Positions 36,353 to 45,185 of a stretch of 64,000 bases of DNA are shown one piece after another. A program made the position numbers and the translations under genes. Below the pieces are notes generated by a model. It had not been told where the DNA came from and did no database searches. It saw only the letters and a list, made by a program, of their open reading frames with translations. This DNA is from Clostridium sp. E02 (lineage in GTDB: Bacteria; Bacillota; Clostridia; Lachnospirales; Lachnospiraceae): positions 1-64,000 of the forward strand of contig NZ_RJLQ01000007.1 of the NCBI RefSeq assembly GCF_003833015.1, written 5' to 3'. Position 1 is the first letter of the stretch. Each line of letters opens with the position of its first letter.

Positions 36353-37293
36353 CTTTCCAGCCTCTGACTTAACCCGTTTCGTACTGCCTTTTTCATTCCC
36401 TGTTCATCTAGACCATAATGTCTGAATATCTCATGATTGGTGCCTGCTATGATATGCCCGTCAGGAAGAGCCAGGTTCACCACCTTTTTTGGACTGTTGG
36501 CCGATACAATCTGTGCTACCATGCTCCCAAGACCTCCGTAAGGGGAGTGTTCCTCTGCTGTTACAATTAAATCAACCTTCCCAGCTGCTTCAATCACAGT
36601 TCTCTCATCCATTGGCTTCAAACAGTACATATCTATTACTCCAACACGATACCCCTCATTTTCCAGCTCATTAGCTGCTTTTACTGCATAAGGAACCAGC
36701 TCTCCGCATGAAATAATAACTGCATCCGTTCCTTTTTTAATCACATTGGCCTGGTCCAATTTAAAATCCATATTTTCTTTATAGACATCCTCTGTTGCTG
36801 AACGGCTAACCCTAACGTAAGCAGGTTTTTCATCCTCAATAAGTGATTCAATGAGTTTTCTGGTCTGAAAGCGGTCAGAGGGAAGATAAACCCGCATATC
36901 CGGCAGACTGGCCATAGCGGCGATATCCTGGCAGGAATGATGGGTCATGCCAAGAGCTCCGTAACTGACACCGCCACTGATTCCGATTAGCGTAACATTG
37001 GTTTTTGAGTAGGCCACATCAACTTTTACCTGTTCGTAACTTCTGGTGGACAAAAAGCTTGCAGGGGAAGCAGCAAAAACTTTTTTCCCACAGGAAGCAA
37101 GACCAGCAGACACGGAAACTAGATTCTGCTCTGCGATTCCCATCTCAACAAACTGTTTTGGGTATTGCTCTGCAAACGGTGCGAGGGACGCTGAGCCTCT
37201 GGAGTCTGAACATACTACCACGATGTCCCGATCCTCTTTTGCCGCTTTCATAAGTGTATCACAAATCACCTGTCGGTTTGTTGTCTGATTCAT
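36349..37293 (-). CDS. transketolase C-terminal subunit, probable apulose-4-phosphate transketolase B
   Basis: The pyrimidine-binding and C-terminal halves of a thiamine diphosphate transketolase, encoded as a separate chain. FVEMGIAEQNLVSVSAGLA (about 48-66) carries the catalytic Glu that activates TPP. GALGMTHHSCQDIA is the substrate-side histidine pair. The last 110 residues are the transketolase C-domain (VIDMYCLKPMDE). Length 314. ATGA overlaps at both ends link it to the N subunit upstream and the kinase downstream. In known apiose pathways a two-chain transketolase moves a C2 unit from apulose-4-phosphate to glyceraldehyde-3-phosphate. Confidence 0.9.
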   Translation of the reverse strand: MNQTTNRQVICDTLMKAAKEDRDIVVVCSDSRGSASLAPFAEQYPKQFVEMGIAEQNLVSVSAGLASCGKKVFAASPASFLSTRSYEQVKVDVAYSKTNVTLIGISGGVSYGALGMTHHSCQDIAAMASLPDMRVYLPSDRFQTRKLIESLIEDEKPAYVRVSRSATEDVYKENMDFKLDQANVIKKGTDAVIISCGELVPYAVKAANELENEGYRVGVIDMYCLKPMDERTVIEAAGKVDLIVTAEEHSPYGGLGSMVAQIVSANSPKKVVNLALPDGHIIAGTNHEIFRHYGLDEQGMKKAVRNGLSQRLER

Positions 37294-38108
37294 GCTAGCA
37301 CCCCCTCTAATTCTTCCACTGCTTTCCTATATTGTTCCTCTGTCATAACACCATGATGCCATTTCTTCTGATTTTCCATAAATGACACCCCTTTTCCTTT
37401 TGTTGTATGTGCCAGAATCGCAGAAGGACAACCCTTTTTTGATTCAGCATTCCTGTAGGCATCTTGAAGCTGCTTGCAGTCATTTCCATTTTCCACCTCT
37501 ATAATATTCCAGCCAAATGCCTTAAACTTATCCCCCAAATCATCACTTTTCATGGTTTCCATTGTCGTTCCGCTGATCTGAAGACCATTTAAGTCAACCG
37601 TTGCGCACAAATTGTCCAGACCATAATGTCCAGCAGCCATCATTGCCTCATAATTAGATCCCTCTGCCATTTCACCATCTCCCAATACCACATAGGTCCT
37701 ATACGACTGGTCATCCATTCTGGCTGCAAGTGCCATTCCTACACCTAACGAAAGTCCGTGCCCCAGTGATCCAGAATTAATCTCAATTCCAGGCACATCC
37801 ATAGTGGGGTGACCAATAAATTTAGATCCGAATTTGCTAAATGTATCTATGGCTTTCTGCTTGTCAAAAAAACCCACATCTCCCAGAATCATGTAAAGTG
37901 CGTCTGTACAATGCCCCTTACTTAACAAAAATCGGTCACGGTCCTTTTGCATCCAGTTTTGGGGGCTGACATTCATCACTTCAAAATAAAGCACGGTTAA
38001 GATATCAATCACACTTAAATCTCCGCCGATATGACCGGCTTTCGACCGATATATTTCCTCAATTACGTCTCTTCGAAGTTCATAAGCTTTCCTTGTGAGT
38101 CTGTCCAT
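37290..38108 (-). CDS. transketolase N-terminal subunit, probable apulose-4-phosphate transketolase A
   Basis: The TPP-pyrophosphate-binding half of a split transketolase. GHIGGDLSVIDILTVLYF near residue 26 is the entrance motif. GSLGHGLSLGVGMALAAR (about 117) and GDGEMAEGSNYEAMM (about 143), the GDG...N Mg-TPP motif, are complete. Length 272. It overlaps the C subunit by 4 bases and follows the isomerase by 20. Split transketolases also occur in other pathways; the local context suggests the apulose-4-phosphate enzyme. Confidence 0.9.
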   Translation of the reverse strand: MDRLTRKAYELRRDVIEEIYRSKAGHIGGDLSVIDILTVLYFEVMNVSPQNWMQKDRDRFLLSKGHCTDALYMILGDVGFFDKQKAIDTFSKFGSKFIGHPTMDVPGIEINSGSLGHGLSLGVGMALAARMDDQSYRTYVVLGDGEMAEGSNYEAMMAAGHYGLDNLCATVDLNGLQISGTTMETMKSDDLGDKFKAFGWNIIEVENGNDCKQLQDAYRNAESKKGCPSAILAHTTKGKGVSFMENQKKWHHGVMTEEQYRKAVEELEGVLA

Positions 38109-38128
38109 GTTTTATACCCGTCCTTTCC

Positions 38129-39529
38129 TTATTCTCCTCGTATCCACGCTTTTACTTCTTCATAATTATTATCATATAGATCCGGCATAATTCCCAAATA
38201 CTTACATGCCTCAAACAGCACTGGTACAACATCTTTATGAATGCCTACGCAATGATGGATATAAGGTCCTTCTACAATTTTGGCCTCAAGCCTCTTTAAA
38301 TTCTCAACTTCCACCCATACATAGGTACCCTTGGTATAGGGTCCCTCTATCCCCTTTGCATTTCCAAGTAGCAGACTGTAGTCTCCATTATCCCCATCAA
38401 AGCGACAAAGTGTCATTTCCCCCAGCTTTGCCTGAGCTTCCACAGCTCCTGGATGGCTAAACGCAAGGGGATACCCGATGGTCGGCTTACACGCCGCACA
38501 AGAAAGGGGCCAGGGTCCGCAGTGCTGTAACAGTTCTCCATTCTCATTGTCAGGATGTCGTATTGTCCAATCTGCGAAAAATGTTCTTGTTTCATCAAGT
38601 CCTGCCGCTTCACACATAATTGCTGTAATTGCTCCGTGAATATCCGTCTCACATACAACAGGAAGTCCCTCTTCGTTTAATAGGCTATTGGCTGCACAGG
38701 GCATGATCCCAATCTCATCCTGGAGTGAATTCCAGCACTGTATGGCTATTGCGTTACAGCCATAACGGTCTGCCAGAGCTTTCATAGCTGCCTTCAGCGC
38801 TGCCACTGTTTTTAAATCTTCCTCTTTTATGCCTACTTGAAAATTTTCTTTACAGTAATTTACAATCTCCTGAATTTTTTCTCCATCCTCTTTTACCCGA
38901 TTCATCTCCCTAGTCAGCTCCGGCATAGGGATGGGAGCAAGCTGGATATTGAATTTCTCAAGCAGCTCGCCTTCATTGCACATCGTGGACCAGAAATCGA
39001 AGGGCCTTGGTCCGATCTGAAGAATACGGGTCTTTTTAAATGCCTTTACCACATTGCATACAGCTATAAAATTTGTGATACCTCTTAAAAAAGCCTCATC
39101 CTCTAAGCGGCAATTGCATAAATAGGTAAAAGGAATTTGAAACCTCCGAAGAACCTTTCCAGTTGCAAACAGCCCACACTGACTGTCACGAAGACGAATC
39201 CCATTCTCATCTGGTCTTTCATCTCTCGGTCCCCATAGAAGTACCGGCACGTTGCATTCTCTACAAAGTCTGGCCACCTCATACTCTGTCCCAAAATTGC
39301 CATGTGGGATGAATAGACCATCGATCTTTTTAGACTTAAATTTCTCTAAAATCTTTATTCTATCCTCTTCCTTATGTAGCAAACCATCTTCTGAGATATC
39401 CATGATATCTACAAAAGTGACTCCCATTTCCTCTAACTTTTTTCTGGTTAAATCCGCATACTTTACTGCATCCGGTGCAGAGAATATACTTCTTCTGGTT
39501 GGTGCAAATCCCAATACTACGTTCGTCAT
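38129..39529 (-). CDS. L-fucose/arabinose-isomerase-fold protein, probable apiose isomerase
   Basis: A metal-dependent aldose-ketose isomerase of the fucose/arabinose isomerase superfamily. The N-terminal two-thirds are Rossmann-like (GLFIPHGNFGTEYEVARLC near 92). The active part has QCWNSLQDEIGIMPC and VCETDIHGAIT (about 300-310), whose Glu and Asp are the likely Mn ligands, and a late HHC near 430. Length 466. The ATG at 39529 has AAGGAG 8-10 bases before it, better than an ATG two codons upstream. First gene of the operon. In this context the substrate would be D-apiose, giving D-apulose; this is inference, and fucose-type sugars remain possible. Confidence 0.8.
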   Translation of the reverse strand: MTNVVLGFAPTRRSIFSAPDAVKYADLTRKKLEEMGVTFVDIMDISEDGLLHKEEDRIKILEKFKSKKIDGLFIPHGNFGTEYEVARLCRECNVPVLLWGPRDERPDENGIRLRDSQCGLFATGKVLRRFQIPFTYLCNCRLEDEAFLRGITNFIAVCNVVKAFKKTRILQIGPRPFDFWSTMCNEGELLEKFNIQLAPIPMPELTREMNRVKEDGEKIQEIVNYCKENFQVGIKEEDLKTVAALKAAMKALADRYGCNAIAIQCWNSLQDEIGIMPCAANSLLNEEGLPVVCETDIHGAITAIMCEAAGLDETRTFFADWTIRHPDNENGELLQHCGPWPLSCAACKPTIGYPLAFSHPGAVEAQAKLGEMTLCRFDGDNGDYSLLLGNAKGIEGPYTKGTYVWVEVENLKRLEAKIVEGPYIHHCVGIHKDVVPVLFEACKYLGIMPDLYDNNYEEVKAWIRGE

Positions 39530-39580
39530 ACACATCTCTCCTTTTTTAACTGGTTACTACTATTATTTACTGATATTAAA

Positions 39581-39648
39581 TTAATTACAATTTATAATTA
39601 AGTAAAATGCAGTATTTTTGTTGACTTAATTTACTTAATCTGTTAAGT
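39581..39648. promoter_or_regulatory. operator-like dyads between divergent sugar genes
   Basis: TTAATTA (39581-39587) and TAATTAA (39595-39601) form a perfect 7-7-7 dyad. ACTTAA (39624-39629) and TTAAGT (39643-39648) form another, 13 apart. TTGACT at 39621 is a possible -35 for the rightward lacI. These are likely LacI-type control sites between the isomerase operon and the second regulator. Confidence 0.45.
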
Positions 39649-39690
39649 TGATAGAAAAGAAGTCTGTAAACAAGAAAGGAGCCTATACTA

Positions 39691-40704
39691 ATGTCTATAA
39701 CAGCAAAAGATCTTGCTAAACTACTTAACCTATCGGAAGCGGCAATCTCCATGGCTCTTAACCATAAACCAGGGGTCAGCACTCAAACAAGAAAAAAAGT
39801 CATTGAGTCTGCCAAAAAATATAATTATGATTTTTCAAGGATAAAAGAAAACTCCGTAAGCACCACCCCTCATGGTATGATACAATTTATCATATATAAG
39901 AAAAACGGTGCCGTAGTTTCCGATACCCCATTCTTCTCCCAATTATCAGAGGGAATTGATGCTGGTTGCAAAGAGGCCTGTTATTATTTGAATATATCTT
40001 ATCTTTATGAAGAAGATGATATCCCTTCCAAGGTCGCTGATATGGTGCGCTTGGGATGCCGGGGGATTCTGCTTCTGGGAACAGAGATGGCAGAAGAAGA
40101 TATAAAACCATTTTTGAACCTCCCTATACCTGTTGTAGTCGTAGACACCTATTTTGAAAGTCAGAGCACAGACTGTGTCGTAATTGATAATGTACAGGGC
40201 GCATTTTTTGCAGCAAACTATTTGATCCGAAAAAGAAAAAATCAGCCGGGATATTTAAAATCCTCTTACCCGATAAAAAATTTCGAGCAGAGATCGGATG
40301 GATTCTATCAAGCAGTCAAAAAAAACGGCATGTCTATTTCCAATACAAAGGTCCATAAATTATCACCATCTATGGATGGTGCCTATGCCGATATGGCTGC
40401 TATTTTAAAACAGGGAGAACTCCCGGCTGACTGTTACTTTGCAGACAACGATCTCATTGCAGCCGGGGCCATCAAAGCACTGAAGGAAAATGGATACCTG
40501 ATTCCCAAAGATGTTGCCGTAGTTGGTTTTGATAATATGCCCTTATGTACCTTTTTAGATCCTCCCCTTACCACCATTCATGTTCCCAAGCAATATATGG
40601 GAATGATGGCTGCAAGGCGTATGGCAGAACTGATCCAAGAAACAGCCTCATACCCCATAAAAATTGAAATCAGTACCACCTTGGTCCATCGAAAATCTAC
40701 TTAA
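39691..40704 (+). CDS. LacI family transcriptional regulator
   Basis: A second LacI-type repressor, divergent from the isomerase operon. The helix-turn-helix is AKDLAKLLNLSEAAISMALN (residues 5-24). The hinge region is KPGVSTQTRKKVIESAKKYN. The sensor domain ends with DVAVVGFDNMPLCTFLDPPL near 272, the usual family motif. Length 337. AAAGGAG precedes ATG. It is a good candidate to bind the dyads between 39581 and 39648 and to control the isomerase-transketolase-kinase genes. It is distinct from the regulator ending at 33817. Confidence 0.93.
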   Translation: MSITAKDLAKLLNLSEAAISMALNHKPGVSTQTRKKVIESAKKYNYDFSRIKENSVSTTPHGMIQFIIYKKNGAVVSDTPFFSQLSEGIDAGCKEACYYLNISYLYEEDDIPSKVADMVRLGCRGILLLGTEMAEEDIKPFLNLPIPVVVVDTYFESQSTDCVVIDNVQGAFFAANYLIRKRKNQPGYLKSSYPIKNFEQRSDGFYQAVKKNGMSISNTKVHKLSPSMDGAYADMAAILKQGELPADCYFADNDLIAAGAIKALKENGYLIPKDVAVVGFDNMPLCTFLDPPLTTIHVPKQYMGMMAARRMAELIQETASYPIKIEISTTLVHRKST

Positions 40705-40745
40705 TTTTTATTTATTGCTCAACCTTTACAATGGATTTTTAATAC

Positions 40746-41286
40746 CAAAAAAGGTGTGGTTTCCCACTCCTTTCAGACTGTAGACAAAATGGTATGATAC
40801 TCTGCCTATACGATGTAACTGGATTGGTTGGAAAAAAAGCTTTCTCAAAAAAAGTCTTTTCAAATTCTTCATTTATTGTGAATAAATCTGTTAAGGCTAT
40901 TAATTTCAAAGATTGTAGATCTATATTAAGAGAGTACAAGTTAGTGGTTGGATTACTCCTAACATACATAACATAGTAACAACAACATATCTAACAAATT
41001 TTCTTTTCGTAATAATCTCCATTCCGCGCGCCTTTGGGCGCGGCTCCCGGCATCAATATCCGATCCCATTATTTTACTGAATTGATATCCGTTTTTTTCT
41101 ACAATTTTCTTAACACTTTTTAGGTATTAAATAAAAACGAGATCAAATGCAGATTTTTTGCATGAATGACTTAGTACCGTAGACAATGGAATAAAGCCAT
41201 ATACACAAAAAAATCGGTGCTACGACTTGCGTCTTAACACCGATTTGTCTACAGTCTGAAAGGAGTGGTATACCACTTCTTTTTTT
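40746..41286. mobile_element. non-autonomous element with ~42-bp terminal inverted repeats
   Basis: The ends are inverted copies: a perfect 25-bp core (40764-40788 with 41244-41268) extended outward for about 17 bases with four mismatches. Each end folds into an outward-facing terminator (GGAGTGG...CCAC plus a T run). The 450-bp interior has no transposase; a 60-codon frame at 40794-40976 and a 76-codon frame opposite it have no ribosome site or recognisable content. A strong terminator lies inside near the right end. The element fills the space between lacI and the spoVAE stop codon. I see no clear target duplication. Best read as a MITE or a decayed insertion sequence. Confidence 0.6.
41207..41246 (-). 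terminator. terminator of the spoIIA-spoVA operon
   Basis: Minus-strand AAATCGGTG (41246-41238) pairs with CACCGATTT (41219-41211), with an inner GAC/GTC pair, then seven T. It lies inside the inverted-repeat element, 40 bases beyond the spoVAE stop. Confidence 0.88.
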
Positions 41287-41287
41287 C

Positions 41288-41644
41288 TCAACTTTTCATT
41301 TTTGGCTTAAATAAAATGGATCCCAGATAACCAAATATCAAAGCACCTGAAATACCGACTGCACTTGAGGTAAATCCACCTTTAAAAATCCCCAAGAAGC
41401 CATCCTCCCCCAGACTCTTCCAGACCCCTTTCCACAAGGTGTTTCCAAATCCCAAAAGGGGAACTGTAGCTCCGGCACCTGCCCATTCGGCAAATGGTTC
41501 ATAGATACCAATGGCACCCAGTATCGTTCCAGAAACTACCAAAAGAACCATAATCCTGCCGGGCATTAATTTGGTATTATCCATTAATATCTGTATTACA
41601 GCACAAATTGCTCCCCCTACTACGAACGCTCTTACGTAATCCAT
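41288..41644 (-). CDS. spoVAE: stage V sporulation protein AE (SpoVAE/SpoVAEb)
   Basis: An inner-membrane component of the SpoVA channel that moves dipicolinic acid into the spore and out at germination. The 118 residues are mostly hydrophobic, with about three or four helices. GAGATVPLLGFGNTLWKGVW near residue 55 is the family signature. AAAGGAGG precedes ATG. Last gene of the operon; its stop codon touches the inverted-repeat element. Confidence 0.93.
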   Translation of the reverse strand: MDYVRAFVVGGAICAVIQILMDNTKLMPGRIMVLLVVSGTILGAIGIYEPFAEWAGAGATVPLLGFGNTLWKGVWKSLGEDGFLGIFKGGFTSSAVGISGALIFGYLGSILFKPKMKS

Positions 41645-41674
41645 AAATGCCTCCTTTATCGAATCACTTTCATT

Positions 41675-42688
41675 TTACCCAATATGCTCAATTACGACAG
41701 CATGGGCGATTCCTGGTATTGATTCTCCCTCATTAAAACTTATGGTCGAAAGAAGGGATCCTGTGGGAATAAACAGGACTCGTTTCCAGGTTCCATCTTT
41801 CACTTTAGGAAGAATATAAGAACAAAGAGTCGATGCGGAACAACCGCAGCCACTCCCTCCTGCATGCGTATCCTGAGATTGTGGATCATAAATTTCCAAT
41901 CCGCAGTCTGTATGAACGGAGTCCAAATTATGCCCTTTATTTCTCATGAAATCCAGTAAAATGGATCTTCCTACCTCACCCAAATCTCCCGTTATGATTT
42001 TATCATAATACGATTCATCCACATGAAAATCTTCAAAATTCTGCTGAATGGTATGAAATGCAGCCGGAGCCATGGCTGCCCCCATATTCATGGAATCTTT
42101 AATCCCCATATCCACCATTTTGCCTGTTGTAATCCCAGTAATTGCAGCAATCCCGTCTTTTCGATGTTTGCTAAGTACAACGCAGCCACATCCAGTAACT
42201 GTCCACGAAGAGGATAAAGGTCTCTGGCTGCCATATCCAAGTGGAAAACGAAACTGTTTTTCGGCCGTTGCAAAATGGCTCGATGCCATAGCCAGAACTT
42301 TATCCGCATATCCAGCCGCTACCGTCATCGCTCCTAAATTCAGTGCTTCCCCCATTGTGGAACAGGCCCCGAATAATCCAAACAACGGAATCTCTAAGTC
42401 TACAGTACCAAAAGAAGTAGCAATCAGCTGTCCAAGTAAATCTCCAGCAAATAGATATCGAATATCTTTTTTTCTAATGTCTCCTTTTTCAATTGCAAGA
42501 TCTGCCGTCTGCTTTTGAAGCGCACTTTCTGCTTTCTCCCATGTTTCTGCACCAAACATGTCATCTTGTTCCACAACATCAAACAATTTCCCCAGAGGAC
42601 CTTCTCCTTCTTTTTTTCCAACCACGGAAGCCATACTTTCAATAATCGGAGGTTCTTCAAATTTAATACTTGCCTTTCCTACCTGCAT
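41675..42688 (-). CDS. spoVAD: stage V sporulation protein AD
   Basis: The cytosol-side SpoVA protein with a thiolase-like fold that binds dipicolinic acid. FGACSTMGEALNLGAMTVAAG (family positions about 110-130) is the thiolase-like cysteine region. HAGGSGCGCSASTLC near 285 and the C-terminal IPTGSLLSTISFNEGESIPGI stretch (broken here at family positions) are typical. Length 337. It sits between spoVAC and spoVAE in the conserved order. Confidence 0.96.
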   Translation of the reverse strand: MQVGKASIKFEEPPIIESMASVVGKKEGEGPLGKLFDVVEQDDMFGAETWEKAESALQKQTADLAIEKGDIRKKDIRYLFAGDLLGQLIATSFGTVDLEIPLFGLFGACSTMGEALNLGAMTVAAGYADKVLAMASSHFATAEKQFRFPLGYGSQRPLSSSWTVTGCGCVVLSKHRKDGIAAITGITTGKMVDMGIKDSMNMGAAMAPAAFHTIQQNFEDFHVDESYYDKIITGDLGEVGRSILLDFMRNKGHNLDSVHTDCGLEIYDPQSQDTHAGGSGCGCSASTLCSYILPKVKDGTWKRVLFIPTGSLLSTISFNEGESIPGIAHAVVIEHIG

Positions 42689-42721
42689 GATTTTCTCTCC
42701 ATTTCTCTTCCAGTTTCTTTA

Positions 42722-43174
42722 CTACAGTATACCAAAAGCCTTGAGCACATAAGCAATGACCCCCAGAATCCATGAGCTTAGTATCCCATATAATATTACG
42801 GGACCGGCAATGGTGAATATTTTACACCCAATCCCAAACACCTGTCCTTCTGCTTTAAATTCCACTGCCGGAGCAACCACTGAATTTGCAAATCCTGTAA
42901 TTGGAACCAATCCTCCTGCTCCACCAAATTTTACAATTTTAGAATAAAGATTCAGACCGGTTAAAATCACACTGGCTGCGATCAAGATTAAGAGAGTCCA
43001 GGCAGAAGCTGCTTCTTTTTCCACTCCCATATTCATAATCAGATTTGTGGTAACCTGTCCAATCGTACAAATAATTCCACCCACGAAAAACGCTTTGATC
43101 AGATTCGGCCATTTTTTATGCACCGGAGTCATTTCCTTTACATATGCTTCATATGCTTTTTTATTTACTTCCAT
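42722..43174 (-). CDS. spoVAC: stage V sporulation protein AC
   Basis: A membrane protein of the SpoVA complex; the Bacillus protein acts as a mechanosensitive channel. 150 residues with a short charged N-terminus and four or five hydrophobic helices. GGAGGLVPITGFANSVVAP near residue 88 is the conserved SpoVAC/AE motif shared with SpoVAE. GGAGGGG precedes ATG. Operon gene. Confidence 0.95.
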   Translation of the reverse strand: MEVNKKAYEAYVKEMTPVHKKWPNLIKAFFVGGIICTIGQVTTNLIMNMGVEKEAASAWTLLILIAASVILTGLNLYSKIVKFGGAGGLVPITGFANSVVAPAVEFKAEGQVFGIGCKIFTIAGPVILYGILSSWILGVIAYVLKAFGIL

Positions 43175-43198
43175 TATTCCCCTCCAATCTTAAATCTG

Positions 43199-43627
43199 TT
43201 ATTTCTGCCCAAACCGTTCTGCAAAAAACAACAGAGATCCGGTTAGTTTACCAAGCGCAATCGATAGAATGATATACTGAAGCCCTACCCCCAGATTCAA
43301 TCTCCGACTGATTACTGGAAGCGCCTTTAACGTCTCAGCCAGGGACATAACCAGACAGCCTACAAATATGCCTACCGCTAATCCAAAAACACCTAAAAAC
43401 GTAAAACCTCCCAGTCCAATTGGTATTTTGTAAAGATCACTTACGTTTCCAAGAACACCGCCTAGAATGATACAAGATTCGTAAAGCATAATGTGTTCAT
43501 TGGTATGTGTTTTTCCAATCAATCTGGGAAATACTCCAATTATAGCCAAAAATGCAAAAACGCCGGCTGCTATAATGCCGCCAGCGCTTAGTCCCACTAA
43601 TAAAAGAATTGCTTCTTTAATTAACAT
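43199..43627 (-). CDS. spoVAB: stage V sporulation protein AB
   Basis: A small membrane protein of the SpoVA complex with about four or five helices over 142 residues. GVFAFLAIIGVFPRLIGKT near residue 22 and GCLVMSLAETLKALPV near 90 match the family. The ATG at 43627 is chosen because of the AAGGAG site before it; an ORF start at 43687 is unlikely. It overlaps the end of spoVAA by 11 bases, implying coupled translation. Confidence 0.93.
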   Translation of the reverse strand: MLIKEAILLLVGLSAGGIIAAGVFAFLAIIGVFPRLIGKTHTNEHIMLYESCIILGGVLGNVSDLYKIPIGLGGFTFLGVFGLAVGIFVGCLVMSLAETLKALPVISRRLNLGVGLQYIILSIALGKLTGSLLFFAERFGQK

Positions 43628-44243
43628 CAATATCCGACTCCTTTCTTCCATCATTTTGTATGAGAGTCTTACTGATATTGTCCTCATAAAGTCGCATTTC
43701 CACCTCCAACGGCGTTGGATCGGTATTTATCTTAAATTTCGAAAAATGGTTGAAAAACAGTATAATACCCAGTGCCAGTCCAACGGAATATCCAATCTCC
43801 AAGATTGTAAAACCACTGGATTCCTGTCTCATGATTATTTTGTAAATCTCGTTAAAAACAGTTGGAACACTTACATCATTATTAAATGTTATGATGGCAA
43901 ATGCCGCCCCACAGAAACAGATAATACAGACAAAAATGGTTTTAAACCACTGCAAAACCCAGTTGGTTTTTTTTTTCTTATGATAATCAATGATGAATTT
44001 CACTTCACCAATGTTATTAATTTGAAGGGTTTTATCCATCTCCAGCAGCTTTTTTATTACATCGAGTGTGCTTTCGATGTAACGCTTATTCTGGTCCATA
44101 TGAATGGTTTTAATCCGTAGGGCTTTGCACTTGTTCATCACCGCCGAATCATCGCAGAATACATCGGCTACGTCCTTTAACTGAATCTCCTTATGGTGAA
44201 CTTCTGTTATCTCACTGATATTGATATACACTGTTTTGCTCAT
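43617..44243 (-). CDS. spoVAA: stage V sporulation protein AA
   Basis: First SpoVA gene. The N-terminal ~90 residues are a cytoplasmic domain (VYINISEITEVHHKEIQLKD cut at family positions), followed by two membrane helices (about 98-118 and 150-168) and a C-terminal tail. Length 208. TPLEVEMRLYEDN near 178 is the conserved end. Its ATG overlaps the stop of a 53-codon ORF upstream. Confidence 0.92.
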   Translation of the reverse strand: MSKTVYINISEITEVHHKEIQLKDVADVFCDDSAVMNKCKALRIKTIHMDQNKRYIESTLDVIKKLLEMDKTLQINNIGEVKFIIDYHKKKKTNWVLQWFKTIFVCIICFCGAAFAIITFNNDVSVPTVFNEIYKIIMRQESSGFTILEIGYSVGLALGIILFFNHFSKFKINTDPTPLEVEMRLYEDNISKTLIQNDGRKESDIDVN

Positions 44244-44401
44244 GAAATCAGCCTCACAATTCCTGGTACGGCCTCAACAAGAGTCCCCTCCTTTTGTACA
44301 CGATCCGGCATGACAGCGATCATATACCAGATTGCTGCTGCGACAACAATCAAACTGATCACAAGGATCGCCATCACAACCTTATGCTTTATGGATTCCA
44401 T
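44240..44401 (-). CDS. small membrane protein coupled to spoVAA
   Basis: A 53-codon ORF between sigF and spoVAA. The protein begins MESIKHKVVMAILVISLI, has one hydrophobic helix (about 8-30) and a short outside or cytoplasmic tail (MPDRVQKEGTLVEAVPGIV). AAAGGATGTGAG lies before the ATG, a moderate ribosome site. Its TGA overlaps the spoVAA ATG (ATGA), the coupling seen for real operon genes. Under sigF-operon expression it would be made during sporulation. Function unknown. Confidence 0.65.
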   Translation of the reverse strand: MESIKHKVVMAILVISLIVVAAAIWYMIAVMPDRVQKEGTLVEAVPGIVRLIS

Positions 44402-44462
44402 ACGTGCTCACATCCTTTTTTTGTACTTCAAAATTAGTATGAGCCGTATCATTTTTTTTATT

Positions 44463-45185
44463 CTATAATTTTTCACGCATTTGCTTTAAAATCTTTTTTT
44501 CCAGCCTGGATACCTGAACCTGCGAAATTCCAAGCTTTGACGCAATCTGACTCTGTGTCTCATTATAATAATAACGTCTGATAATAATTTCCCTGTCTTT
44601 ATCTGATAATTCAGTAACCAGATCCCGAAGCAGCATTCGATTAAGGAGCTCTTCCTGGGCGGAATTTTCTTCTTCAATTTTATCGATAAGTTGAATGCTG
44701 TTTTCATCATTTTTATTAACAGAGCGATATAAAGATTCCACCTCCGCCCCTGCTTCTATGGATGCCGCCACTTCTTCTTTGCTGGTCCCAATTTTACCAG
44801 CGATTTCTTCAACCGTAGGTTCCCTCCCAAAACGATAGATCAGTTCTTCTCTGACAGTCTTTACTTTTAACCCCATTTCTTTAATCGACCGGCTTACCTT
44901 TATCATTCCATCATCTCTTAGAAACCGTTTAATCTCTCCTGTGATCATTGGAACCGCATAAGTGGAAAATCTCACTTCATAAGATAAATCAAATTTATCT
45001 ATGGCTTTCATTAAACCGATGCTTCCAATCTGAAACAAATCCTCCGGCTCATAACCACGCCCTGTAAACCTGCGTACAATACTCCAAACCAGCCCGAAAT
45101 TGTCGGTTACAAGCTGGTCCCTTGCCGCTTTATCTCCATCGTGAGCCATCTGTATCAATCTCATGGTCTCATCCATATGGCTCAC
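44463..45185 (-). CDS. sigF: sporulation sigma factor SigF
   Basis: The first forespore sigma factor. Region 2 has the core-binding RRFTGRGYEPEDLFQIGSIG (about 39-58) and the -10-binding VRFSTYAVPMITGEI. Region 3 follows (GREPTVEEIAGKIG). Region 4 contains the -35-binding helix-turn-helix SQIASKLGISQVQVSRLE near residue 210. Length 240. It overlaps spoIIAB by 4 bases. Activity is controlled by SpoIIAB and SpoIIAA. Confidence 0.97.
   Translation of the reverse strand: MSHMDETMRLIQMAHDGDKAARDQLVTDNFGLVWSIVRRFTGRGYEPEDLFQIGSIGLMKAIDKFDLSYEVRFSTYAVPMITGEIKRFLRDDGMIKVSRSIKEMGLKVKTVREELIYRFGREPTVEEIAGKIGTSKEEVAASIEAGAEVESLYRSVNKNDENSIQLIDKIEEENSAQEELLNRMLLRDLVTELSDKDREIIIRRYYYNETQSQIASKLGISQVQVSRLEKKILKQMREKL

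Noticed and set aside
40794-40976. 60-codon frame inside the inverted-repeat element
   Set aside because: No ribosome site, no recognisable content, and another frame covers the same bases on the other strand.
43491-44120. 209-codon plus-strand frame across spoVAA/spoVAB
   Set aside because: Antisense to two conserved sporulation genes, with no ribosome site.
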